Below, in pieces: positions 47,670 to 59,100 of a stretch of DNA of 64,000 bases. The position numbers and the translations under genes are program-made. The DNA is from Liquidambar formosana (Eukaryota > Streptophyta > Magnoliopsida > Saxifragales > Altingiaceae). Position 1 is the first letter of the stretch. Every line of letters begins with the position of its first letter. The DNA is taken from the NCBI GenBank assembly GCA_039720395.1, contig CM077828.1, positions 17,210,264 to 17,274,263 on the forward strand, written 5' to 3'. The notes beneath the pieces were generated by a model that was not told where the DNA came from, did not search any database, and saw only the letters and a program-made list of their open reading frames with translations.

Positions 47670-47704
47670 TGCATGGTTATCGAGAGAGAGAGAGAGAGAG
47701 AGAG
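47670..47704. repeat. GA microsatellite in the MULE
   Basis: (GA)n downstream of the GRF gene. An A run follows at 47878-47900. Confidence 0.9.
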
Positions 47705-47989
47705 AATTATCATGTAGTTCCCCTCTTTTGAGGCATAAATAACTCTTGGCATGACCCGTTTTCTCTCGTTTTGTTTTCAAAACAGTTCTAAAAAATAAAC
47801 TACAAATACCTTTATTATAAACTAATCCTTTAATTATGGCATCAGTTTGGTTGGATTTCCTTAATAAAACTTCAATTAAAAAAAAAAAAAAAAAAAAAAC
47901 TTATGACAAGCTGTGTTGCATCACTTGTGGCTCTATCTTCCCAAACCAACTAAACCTTTGCAAATAAAGTGTATTTGCTATGCTAGATT

Positions 47990-48360
47990 TTAATTTAAAA
48001 TGGACTTTTTAATTCCTTCAAAAGTTTTATTATTTCTTTCCTTCCAAAGGATAAAAGGATATGAAAAATTACATGAGGCACCATCTTCCAAACCAATAAG
48101 AGGCAAGACACTACCACTCCTACACCACCACCCTTCAACCAATTGGAGGACCATTAGACATCAAACCCAATTAACTCCAAACATGCCAAAAGAAAAGTCC
48201 CACAATTCACGAGCCACTTTATAACATAGAAGGCGATGATCTTATTATATTGTTGGGTCATCCAAACTTCTTGAAGCCAACAATTAAAATAACAAAAGCA
48301 CCAAATTTTTTTAGAAAATTTGGCATGACCCTGTCTATAATATAGACATCCCAAGTTATC
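47990..48360 (-). pseudogene. LINE remnant inside the MULE
   Basis: On the minus strand YPFILWKERNNKTFEGI (about 48010-48062) matches the IWKERNNRTFEG signature at the end of the LINE reverse-transcriptase zinc-binding region. Upstream, GTFLLACLELIGFDV and GSVLPLIGLEDGASC fit the preceding part in other frames. Frameshifts and stops are present. It lies between the two MULE genes, so a LINE inserted into the element or an ancestor of it. Confidence 0.55.
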
Positions 48361-48816
48361 GACTAATCAAACCTGTACACAATCAAACTACCATTAACTA
48401 TTCAGAAACCAATGATATATCAAGAGCACCAAATTTTTCCCAAGCAGTTCTACCATGACCATTTTTCATGAAATTCTACCATGACCTTGTTTATAACAAC
48501 AATTAGTCCCATAAAAAAAAATGTAGAATTCAACATACACATTAAACCAAAATGTAAACAATTAGTCCCCTAAAGAACTAAAGTGTACATCTAAATTTCA
48601 CGTCCATATTCAATGTACACGTTAAACCAAAATGTAGAGAGTTCTAACTTAAACAAATAGTCCCCTATAATGCTTCCCCCATCATGCTTTGCACTTTGTT
48701 CCATGATTGTTCAAATGCCCTGAATAGAAAAAAGTTTAAGAAGAAAAAACCATTAATTTCCAAAAAATTGTCAAAATAATAGATTCACCCTTAATACCTC
48801 AATATCAACAATTCCA

Positions 48817-51724
48817 TCACGATGTCGATCCATCCAAATTATCAGGAGCATTAATGTCAACCTATAAGTATCAAGTGGTAATTATTAGCATTTATGTCAT
48901 AAAGATATTATAATAACTAAACTAATATAATGTATATATAATTTTTACTTGGTTAGAAGATATGTTATTTGAGCCTTGACAAGGCTCAAATGTCCAATTT
49001 GAACCATCAATATTTGCTGTCAACAATGCTTGGATGCTGTTTGCTGGTGTGCACAAGGTCGTATTCAATGGCGGACCCAAAGTAGAACCCAAAGTAGAAC
49101 CACTTATCTGCAAAGACAAATAAAAATATTAAGATATATGTAAAAACAAAATATATATATACATATATAAAAGTTGTATATGGTGGAATGAAAGATTTTC
49201 ACCTGTGATTGTTGTATTTGTTCTGGTGGAAGGGGAATATATACATCTGCATCTTGTTCAATACGACGTGCCTATAAAATAATAAAATGTTTTATAAAAT
49301 GTCAAAGATATACAAAATTTATAAATAAAAAAATTTCACATATTACATGTTATATAATATATTTTCTAATCTATTTTAATGTAAACATTATACTTTATAT
49401 GTGGACTTTGATTTGGATGTTGTGTTGGATTTTGGTATGGCTTTTGCTTTCGCCTTCGCCTTCGCCTTCGCCTTGTCTATGCTTATTTCCATTCCACTCT
49501 TTGCCCTACGTTTCCCCTTAAATGGGTCATTTTTTCTCTTCAGGGTGTATGTATCCATTGAGTTGTCATCATCAACAGGTTGCTCAACTGTTTTTTTTTT
49601 TTTTTTAAAGAAAAAAACAAATTATATTAATCAAGAATATGAATACAAAAAATACAAGATACGCATCTTAAAAATGAAAAGAAAATAAAAATAAATAAGT
49701 TGGTCACCTATTCCCTGCGTAGAAGCTGTTTCATGCGCTGTCACTGTTTCCTGCACTGTCCTATTCAGATGTGCATGTATTACAGCTTCCAATTTTGCTT
49801 GCAAAGTGATTTGACTCTCAATAACACAATGATACGCATCTTCATATTTGGCAGCCCTGTCTGCTAGTTTCCTCCACCCTGTCATCATCATGGAATATCG
49901 ATCAGCTTCTTCCAACTTTCCATTTGCTTCAGTATTGCGGGCAAGCATATTGTGTACATCTGTGGATCTTGCATCTCTTGTCCACCTCTTCAATATATAT
50001 TGGTTAGGGAGGTCCCCGCCAAGTAATACTTCTCTAAAGACCTTTAAGGCATGTCTGCATAGGATGCCACTCATTTCAAATAGTCTACAACTACAAGAGA
50101 GATGATCATTAGACTTACACCTCTTCACATGGACAAATCCACGTCCATCATCATTACAGACCATATAAATTATATTCTCATCATCTTCAACATCACATCT
50201 AACCTGTAGTACAACAGATTTGAAATACTCAACTTGGAATGCCTCAAATATATCCCTTGTATAAATTTTCCCTGCTTGCACCAACACTTTATAAGGCACA
50301 AGCACTTTTGGCTGTTTCTGAGACAATGCAAATTCAGCTTCCAATTCTTTGTGGCGCTTGTTAGATAGCAATCTCTCAAAGTGCATTAAAAATTGCATCA
50401 AATCATGATCTGATCTCAAATAATTTTTCAAAGAGGCATTAAAACTCTCACTCAGTTGAGTGCTTTTCATTCCTGCACACCAATGTAACCTGATATATGC
50501 ATGTGCCCATTTTTCCTTCACTTTATATAAAGTGTCCAACCAATGATTGCCACGCACATCATAATCATCAAGCATTTGTTCCCAAGCAGCTAAAAAATCG
50601 GCCTCCTCATCTATGTGGTCCATGAAATATGCCAACTTTCCTTTGACAGATGTAGTCGACATATCAGAATCAGTTTCAGCTCCAGCCGTTGTAGTAATTC
50701 TACTCACATGTTTCGTGGCATTTTGCATTATATGCCACTTGCATAACCTATGGAAAGTATTGGGCATCACATTAGGGATGGCTTTTGCCATTGCAGCATC
50801 CTGATCGGTTATAATGGTTTGTGGAGCCCTATTGGACATCGCTTTCAAGAATGTTTGAAATAACCATTCAAATGAATCGATGGTTTCATCGTACATTAGT
50901 GCAGCCCCAAAAACCACAACCTCTCGGTGATGATTAAATCCCACAAAAACAGCAAATGGGCGATGTTCTTTGTTAATCTTGTAAGTTGTGTCGAAACTTA
51001 CAACATCCCCAAATTGACTGTAATCAATAATCATGCGAGCATCCACCCAAAAAATATTGGTAATTTGTTCCTCATTGTCAAATTGAACAGCATGATAAAA
51101 TGATGGATTCTTCAATGTTTTTTCTTTAAAATATCGCATCAAACTACCTGCTTCCCCATATGCCAATTTACGCATTCTCCTACTTCGAAGGTAATTCTTC
51201 TGATCAAGTTTAGTAAATCCAAGGGATTCCCTTCCTCCAACTTGTGTACTCATTAAAGAATAAGTATCCCGAATAGAAAGCCCAGCTTCTTCAGCCATAA
51301 CCAATTCATTGCCCTGCAATTCAGAAATGCACCTTTGAGATCGCAACATATATGAGCATCCCTTAGGCACAAGGTCATGATTATGCTCCTCAACAAACAT
51401 CTTAACTTCATACTTCCGAGTATTTTCATTGAACCCTATCCCCATTTTAGCCAAACACCCCGTCCTTGTGTGGCCCCTAGGATTTTTAGGGGATTTTGCT
51501 CCAACCTTTTTCCTTAGCACCCCCTCATTTGAACAAACATACAAACATGTACTGATACAACCATGTGTTTTACTCTTATTTCTATATTGTCGTCGGATGC
51601 TGAAGCCTACTCTCCTGCCGTATTCATTATAATAGTCATAAGCCTTTGTTTCTTCATCAAACTCCATACCCATCCTAGGCTTCCATTCCAATTGCTCAAC
51701 ACTGTCATGTAATGGTAACTCCAT
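48817..51724 (-). CDS. MULE transposase, FAR1/FHY3 (MURA-like) type, five exons, about 827 aa
   Basis: Exons 51724-49708, 49587-49394, 49271-49203, 49107-48949 and 48861-48817, all with GT-AG borders and one continuous frame. Order: FAR1-type DNA-binding zinc domain (about 24-120, with C90 and the HNH at 114-116), MULE transposase RNase H-like domain with D245 (SFDTTYKI), D307 (IITDQDAAM) and E426 (LSESFNASLK), and a SWIM finger (C544, C546, C556, H558). A lysine/alanine-repeat segment (KAKAKAKAKA) in exon 2 and an acidic, polar tail ending NAPDNLDGSTS follow. An acceptor GTGTGCAG ends 2 bp before the ATG, so a leader exon must lie upstream, probably in the right arm. If exon 2 were not spliced the frame would stop at 49388 (738 aa). 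FAR1-related host regulators share this fold, but the flanking inverted repeats and target duplication mark it as a transposon gene. Confidence 0.9.
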
Positions 51725-51734
51725 TCCTGCACAC

Positions 51735-52960
51735 AAAAAATAAAGCAACTTTAATATGATGTTATATTTCTATTTCTTGCATATTCAAATCCACAAGTGG
51801 CAGCAAAATAACAATGTGCCATGTAGAAGAAATGTTTTGAAATAATATGGGGCTCTAGGGTTATTACTTATTAATTAAGATTTCCTTTAGAGTAATTGTT
51901 GATAATATTATATTTAAACAATTTTTTAATATTGAATGCAATTCTTTAAATTGAGGGCATAATGGTCATTTGAATACAGGTGGCCTGCTCTGCTAATTAT
52001 CTAACACATGTGGGATGGAGGCCTGCTTGATCCCATGGGATTAGTCTCATCCCAAAGGGATGGAGATACCCATGCTAAGCCCAAAAAAAAAAAAATAACA
52101 TCATCTTATGAAGTGAGCAAAACTTGATTACTACCACTAAATAAAAGTATTTGTGATGCTGATGCTTGGTCTGTTACCACACAGCAAAGCAATACCTGCA
52201 CCTTATCAATGAGACTTATAACATGATTGACTTACATGTGACCAATATGATCATTTGCACTTTATTTTTTTTGGAAATACTTTTCCTCCTCATTACATTT
52301 TTTTTTTCATCTATAAGACTGTAATAGTACTTAGTGTCATGATGCCACATCATCAAATTATATCTAAAATAATACATGTGAATTATAAATTTTGAGACCA
52401 AAGACGTGCCCAAGTGATCAAGCTTGACTTATGATATGTTCGATAAAAAGCTCATTTGATCGAGTTCATCCGTAATATAAAGAAGCCAAACTCAAATCTT
52501 ATTTATGGGTTTTTTAATTTATTGAGTCAAGCTTGAGTACTATATATTCGGTTCAATGAACTTATTAGTATTTCAAATGATTGAACTATTAACCCTAAGC
52601 AGCCTACAACTCAACTTGTTTACAACCCTAATTGTCATGACTCATGCCACGTAAGGACAAATAAATTAAGTTGAAAAATGCCTGTTGTTTTCGTTTTTTA
52701 TTCTTCCCACATGCCCCTCCCCTCTAGATAAACTGCATTTTAGTTTATTAACATGATATGGATGCGTGGTGACTTTCCAATGCCATTCTAAAACTAGTCA
52801 TGACCCATTAGTTTATATCAGAATTGCATGATTTTAAAACTAGTCATGCCACATTAATTAGTTTACACACACACACACACGCACATGCGTGCACATATAT
52901 ATATCTCACACATACATGGTTAATTCAGATTAACATATGAAAAAAAAAATTACAAAATAA
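51735..52960. other. MULE internal spacer between transposase gene and right arm
   Basis: AT-rich, no coding domain seen. It contains a CA repeat (about 52866-52880) and presumably the leader intron of the transposase gene. Confidence 0.6.
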
Positions 52961-52964
52961 ATTG

Positions 52965-53671
52965 AAATTCCGCAACAATCCCAGTTTACACAGTTTACAT
53001 TCCCATTTTGACAAGAAGACCCAGTTTACACAGTTTACACAACAAAAACTGGCAGGAAAAAGGAAAAACAAAAAAAAAAAAAAAAAAAAAACCCCCCAAA
53101 CCCAGTTTACACAGTTTACAGAAACCAAAAAAAAAAAAAAAAAAAAAAACATACCTGCGTTCGCCGAGGAAGGAGCAACCGCAGCAGGAGGAAGGAGCGG
53201 CAGCAGCAGCGGCGGGAATGGCTGACTGACTGACTGGCAGCAAACTAGAAAAAAAAAAAAAAAAAATTTAAATTCACTGTCGAAAACCCCAACTGGCAGG
53301 GGGGAAAAAAAAAAAATTGAAAACCCAAACTCACCTCACCGTCGAAGCTTCAAGGGGGGCTGACTGCCGGCGAGAATGTTGGTGCGGAGCAGCAGCGGCA
53401 GCAGCAGGGGTAGCAGCAGCAGCGGTGGCAGCAGCGGCGGCCGGTGGTGGACGGAAAAACAGAGCAACCCTTAACCAGATCTGGGTTTAACCCGACAAAC
53501 GAGCGGCGGCGAAGGGAGGGGAGACCGCTGCTGCCGGCGGGAGTGGAGAGGAACGGCGAGAGGGGATGCAGATTCGCGGCGGAGGGAGGGGAGACCGCTG
53601 CTGCCGGCGGGAGTGGAGAGGAACGGCGAGAGGGGATGTAGATTCCAAATCGAAAATGGAGGGGAGAGAGA

Positions 53672-53706
<35 letters not shown>

Positions 53707-53940
53707 CAAAATCAAAATGAAATCAGATCCCGCCCCCCCCCCCCCCCCCCCCCCATTTTCACGATTTCGTTGTGCAAAACGGCGTCGTTGGGATCTGAAT
53801 GCCATCCCCCCCCCTAACGGCGTTAGCTCCCTTGCCCCTTTTCACCTAAGCCGTTGGATCAAGCTAATGTCCACGTGGCAGCCATCAACGGTCCACTTGA
53901 GCCTCCAGTAGATCCTGCAAACTTGAGCAAATCCAAATCC
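52965..53940 (-). repeat. MULE right terminal inverted repeat
   Basis: Complement of 44728-45435 (outer block, to about 53149) followed directly inward by the complement of 46740-46893. It lacks the SCAMP exon. It has a private tandem duplication of 70 bp at about 53515-53650 (GGGAGACCGCTGCTGCCGGC repeated) and longer C, A and GA runs. The inner end of the outer block reads, on the minus strand, GAACGCAGGTATGT, a good splice donor that could join to the transposase acceptor at 51727. Confidence 0.88.
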
Positions 53941-53949
53941 GCAGCAATG
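53941..53949. repeat. Target-site duplication, right (GCAGCAATG)
   Basis: Identical to 44719-44727. Confidence 0.95.
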
Positions 53950-54358
53950 ACTATTCTCTCATTGGAGGGAGTAGACCCTCATAAGAGAATAGCTATTCTA
54001 TTCTCTTGAACAACCAATCATTTACATTTTTTTTTTGGAGGATGGAATCACCATTTCATTCCCTCCTCCGTTCCCTCATAATAAACATAACCTTAGTTTG
54101 CCTCCTTTAAAGGAATAAATCCCTCTAAAAAAAATAGTTATTCCATTCTCTTGTATAACTAAACACTCACTTATTTTACGGGTATAGAATCACCATTGCA
54201 TTCCCTCCCTCACTCCCTTATAACAAACACAGCCTAATTATTAGTCCTAATGCATGCCACCCCACTGCATGATTAATTCTATACTCTACGCTATCTAAAG
54301 GAGAAATCTTTTTCTTTTATTCTATTTTATTTTTCTGTCCTCTAGAGTATCCTTGCAG
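53941..54358. repeat. Right copy of the tandem segment split by the MULE
   Basis: Matches 44300-44727, including two shortened Tourist-like units and the stretch AATGCATGCCACC to CTCTAGAGTATCCTTGCAGC. It then continues into unique sequence (AAAATGTTCCACC). Confidence 0.8.
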
Positions 54359-54935
54359 CAAAATGTTCCACCATTTTGAAGGCACGAAAATATCAACAAT
54401 GATGGCTGGACTTCTAGTAAAATGTACCATTGTTTGGTAATCGGTCTGAAAATAATTTCACTCATTATTTCTTTTTTCTTTCTTTATGAGAGAGTAGACT
54501 GGCATTTTCGGCCATTATTTATACCAGTCAATCTAGTTCATGCGGATCATGCCTAACCTAACAGTGAAACCTCATTAGCTTGAAAACCATGAGGACGAAC
54601 ACTCCTTTTTGTCTTTCGTTTTTTGTTTTTTAAATTTTAGAAAGAGTCCACCCCACATAAATGTGACATTGAACAGCCAAAATTATACCTCATCCAAACT
54701 TGGGCTTTGCAATGCCTTATCTAAAAAATGTGTCCTAATCATCAGCCAACAAGGCCACAAGGGTGTCAAAATCTTGGACTTTAATTTTCACGTAACCTAA
54801 CCTATTTATTAAGGTGATGATGGCAAAGGATTATTTGGTGTAGGAAAAAAGGAAAAAAGAAGGAAGCCACAAAAAGAGAGAGAAAACTGAGAACAACACA
54901 ATATATACGTGTGTGTGCACATACACATATATATA
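54359..54935. other. Intergenic DNA, no gene recognised
   Basis: Moderately AT-rich, only short open frames. No repeat boundary noted. Confidence 0.55.
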
Positions 54936-54936
54936 A

Positions 54937-55100
54937 TTAGTCCAAATCAGGTCAACACGTATTGATATTAACATCATGTGTTAAGAGTTGTATTTCGTAT
55001 ATTGACCTAATATATCATGTAACCCATTAATGCATGAAGTACAATCTCCAATGTGAAAATTGATATAAGTTATACACCACGTGTTTACCTGATCATCATT
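54937..55100. mobile_element. MITE, family C (copy also at 62881-63056)
   Basis: AATCAGGTCAACACGTATTG at the left mirrors the reverse-complemented right end GATCAGGTAAACACGTGGTG. The interior shares ATGCATTAATG and GTTGTA words with the copy at 62881. Confidence 0.5.
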
Positions 55101-55262
55101 TTTTTTTTTTTTTTTGGTGTGTATATATATATATCGATTATCTAGAATTGCATATGGATATTGAAGTGTACATGGATAATACTTCGATCTCCATCAGCAA
55201 GAAATGGAAATTTTCTATGTAGAAGTTAGTTTTATATTTTTAGTGGATTCATAAAAATATTT

Positions 55263-55661
55263 GGGTAAATTGCTGATAACCCTCCTGAAGTATGGGGGGG
55301 GGGGGGGGGGGTCAGCAAATCGATAACCCCTTTTATGTTTTAATTTTAATTTTATCAATGTACCTCTCTTATATTTTAATTTTCATCAATGTGCCCCACC
55401 GTCATTCGTTGTTGATAAAATTTGACAGAAATTAGTCACATGTGACACTGTTAACAAACCCGTGTTATCCAAAATGCTCTTAACTAGAAAGTGTACGTGA
55501 TGGCGAGGGTGCAGGGTATATCACTCTTATCATTTTTACCGTTAATGGTATTAAATCAATTAAATCTACAACTGAACTAAGAGGTACATTGATAAAATTA
55601 AGATATAAGGGGGGTTATCTGTTGACCCCCATACTTCAAGGGAATTTTATGCAATTTACCC
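55263..55661. mobile_element. MULE-type MITE, 399 bp, perfect 9-bp TSD
   Basis: GGGTAAATTGCTGATAACCC at the left and, reverse-complemented at the right, GGGTAAATTGCATAAAATTC continue as inverted repeats (GAAGTATGGGGG in both). AAAATATTT flanks both sides (55254-55262 and 55662-55670), identical over 9 bp. An 18-19 base G run lies in the left arm. Non-coding. Confidence 0.88.
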
Positions 55662-55782
55662 AAAATATTTATAGAGAATGTGTGACACTTGAGCTTAACT
55701 CAGCGCACCCGCAGTACAATGCATGAACCACATGAGCAACAAACATTAGCCACTCAAAATTGAGTTATAATGGCATAAAAGT

Positions 55783-56134
55783 GTATGCTAATTTTGCAAT
55801 ACTTTATTTTTTATTTTCTTTCAATTGATTATAATATTATATGATAACAAAAAAAAAATAATGGCATAAAAATGCAGTTTATTTATGTGTAAATGGAAAC
55901 CCCACCCACTTTTTTCTGTCTTATGCTTTAAAACCCTTTCAATTTGTCGAAAAAAGGGACTACAATCTCCAAAACCTCAAACTCAAAAAACGTTGGGACA
56001 GTTTTTGGCCATAGTCACTGTACCATTTTTTAAAAAAAAATTTATTTAATTTCGTTATCATATAATATAATATTATAATCAATTGAAAGAAAATAAAATA
56101 AAACAAAAAATAAAGTATTGCAAAATTAGCATAC
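55783..56134. repeat. Inverted repeat, arms of about 66-81 bp
   Basis: GTATGCTAATTTTGCAATAC at 55783-55848 is mirrored at 56054-56134 (GTATTGCAAAATTAGCATAC), with about 205 bp between. The arms are nearly identical. No target duplication identified. Probably a recently formed foldback or MITE pair. Confidence 0.75.
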
Positions 56135-59100
56135 GAGGGTTGGTTTGGGTTGCCATCACATTCTTAATGTTCGATTTTAATTTGATGCCAACATCTCGGT
56201 GATTGATCCATCAAATATCTAATGCCTATCTCAATTGGAAACTGAAAATGGATAAGTACCTGTAAATATTTTTATCATCAATATTATTTAAAGATTAACA
56301 TACTTCATTTTGTGATCATATCTCCAACTTGAATTTGTACAAATTAAAACCACTAAAGCCACCGACTCATAATTAATATGGGGAGTTACAGATTAGTCCG
56401 GCTACGCAATATTAATTAAAGATTAACTAGTAATCGAGCACACGCGATGTGTGTGCAATACATCTTTTTAAGTTTTTACTCCATCAATGAAATTGTTATG
56501 TCAGTTTTCAAGCTTTTTAAACCGCATGTGTAAATATAGGAGAAAATTAAGAAGAAATAGATTGTGGTATGTTTTCTAAAATTGATAAAATTACTAAATC
56601 ATTTTTTACCTTTATTAATTTATAAGGGTATTTTAGTATTTTCAAGTACAGTCCAACAAAAAAAAAAATTAACTTTATATAGTAGTATAGATATACTTAT
56701 ACTTATATTTTGTAATTATATACAGATAATAGTCATTCTAAGGGTCAATGACTAATCGGATTTATCTCGAGTGGTAACTGATAAGATAGAGGTGGACAAT
56801 AACTTTACTCAGACTAGATGTTTGGATACCTTTCAAGAAACAGTCGAAAGAAAGAAAAAACAAGAGAACAAGAAAAAAGAGAGGTGTGTGTGTCAATCTG
56901 CTTCAACTGGCTCGTTATCATTACTTTGTGAAGAATTTTTACATGTGTTTCTTCTTTATAGGATCATTTTCTGTTTATTCTTTTATTTGCTCACAAGAAA
57001 GGATTATTGGAACTCAAGATTGGGAGGGATCTAGGGTTATCAAATTATAATTATAAAAAATAATTAAATTTCCAATTCACCTAAAACTCCTCAAAGGCAA
57101 AAAGCAACCAAACAAAGCCATCTAAACCAAATTTTGATTTTAATATTGTATTTTAAGTATATAAAATAAATATTTCAAAAAATTCAAAAGTTTTTCTTAA
57201 AGTACTTTCCTCTTTATCTCTTTATATTATTAAGTCACTTTGTTCCACATTATAAAAGTAAAAGGTTTTTAATGAACTTATATAGTATTCCACTTATTAT
57301 ATGTAGTATCATGTGGTAGGATGTAAAAAGTCCTTACGTGCGCATGAGATGGAACCCAATCAAGTGATTTTGTAGGGATTGGGGTCCAAAAATTGATTTA
57401 ATTGGGCGCGTGCCCACAAGAAGTGTAAATCCCAGAAATTGGGTTCACGTGTGGGGTCAAGATTGACTCGTTTTTGTACAAGGATATTTTACGATCATTG
57501 AGTTTAAATTCTGCCCAAATACATTGGATTTGCTGTGTTTGAAAAACACAACACCGTCATCCAAGAGAAAAGATTAGCACAGCCAATGGTAGGAAAAAGA
57601 CATAATTAATTATAGTGAACTATGTAGGATTAGGATATTGGAGTGTGGATAGATTAGTGTCTCCAACCAGATAGGAGATCCAACATGAAAAAAGTTTGTG
57701 TTTGAATCCTTAGTGGATCCATTTTTAATATGAAGATAATGAAATACTTTAATGGAAAAAGTGTGCCATACACAAGCTTGTAAAATCATGAGGCATACAA
57801 TTGAGATCGAGGGACGGTCAAATTATGTTATAGTATAGAGGTCCTAACCTAGCCTTTTTCCAAATTTCTTTCTTTTCTTTTTTTCTTTTTTTTTAAAAAT
57901 CAATTGACACTTAGAATAAATCCAATTAGAGATTGGTCACAACTCATAAAAAATAAAAATAAATAAAAATAAAAAAGGAAGAAAGAAGAAAGAAAGAAAA
58001 AGAAAGAATTCGAACTCAAGACCTTCTACTTCTTAGACTATAAACCCCCACCTCATGATCCACTATTCCATCTGTCAAGATTTAAAAGTCCCCAATCTAC
58101 CATGCCATTTCTTAGAAAATTTGATGTGGTCCAAACCATAAATAAAATTAATGCCACTTTTTTATGCTTATTAAAGTAATACTATTCTAAAACAGTTGTC
58201 TTACGATATTTGCAACAATTAATTAAAATCAGGACAGAAATTTTCCAAAGAAAGATACGCGAAACCTCAAATTGGTAGAATTTATGCAAAGATTTTTTTT
58301 AATTATTTTTTATTTTTTGGTATAAAGAATTTATGCAAAAATTTCAATCATGTTAAATCAAAATGCCATGCTGGGCCATTTTACTGTTTCTCTTTGGACT
58401 TTTTAGTACAAAACTGTTTTTTGCTTAATTCCTAAACTGCTTTTAGAGGAAGATTAGTGGAATCCAAAATTAGTGGAATCATAGTATCAACCTTATAAAG
58501 TTATAAGCTTTGAAATTTTAATTTCAGCCTAAGTTTGGAAATTTTTAGCATATGCAGTTCAAAACAAGTGCGACCATTGATTTCTATTTGCCACAAATGT
58601 CTTGATCTTGAATCTTTTTTTTTTCTTTTGGATTAACGGTTATGATATTTCAACAGACTAATCACCTGATGTCTCATGTGAGACATCTCATATCTACATA
58701 GGTAATAATAATTACAATGAATCGAAACGATAATCTTTGAGAATACACCAAGACCTAAATCCTCGACCAACCCCGAACAAGTATCTTGATCTTGACTATA
58801 GGTAAATTGAAAAATGTTTTAGGGCATTTTGGTCCAATAAACAATTTCTTAAGGTCAGTTGCTAACTTGCTATTGAAGAATTTATAGCTCATGAAGGCGT
58901 GGCCGCGTGGGTTAGTCAGGTGCCAACGGATTCGCGGCACGCTCTTTACACACGCATCTCGTGTGCTTTCTAAACGCCTCCTAACATTCAAGCTTTGGTC
59001 ATTTACCTTTTAAAATTTTGATGACAGGCATTGACATGTCAAATCGACATTAATCGGCACAATAAGTGACGTATTGATTTGGCAATATCACATTAATTAC

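Larger units (their letters stand above)
44728..53940. mobile_element. Complete, potentially autonomous MULE, 9,213 bp
   Basis: Both ends read GGATTTGGATTTGCTCAAGT inward and continue as long inverted repeats. A perfect 9-bp duplication GCAGCAATG flanks the element, the Mutator signature. Inside, from the left: the terminal arm with a captured SCAMP exon, a GRF zinc-finger/membrane gene (plus strand), a LINE remnant, the transposase gene (minus strand) and the right arm. The two genes converge, each with its leader in or near an arm, as in maize MuDR. The arms differ by few substitutions in the outer 0.7 kb plus tract-length changes, so the insertion looks young. An intact transposase frame with catalytic residues supports possible autonomy (inference). 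Confidence 0.93.

Noticed and set aside
48817..51724. Domesticated FAR1-related host transcription factor
   Set aside because: The gene lies inside inverted arms with a perfect 9-bp target duplication and keeps D245, D307 and E426, so a transposon transposase is the better reading.
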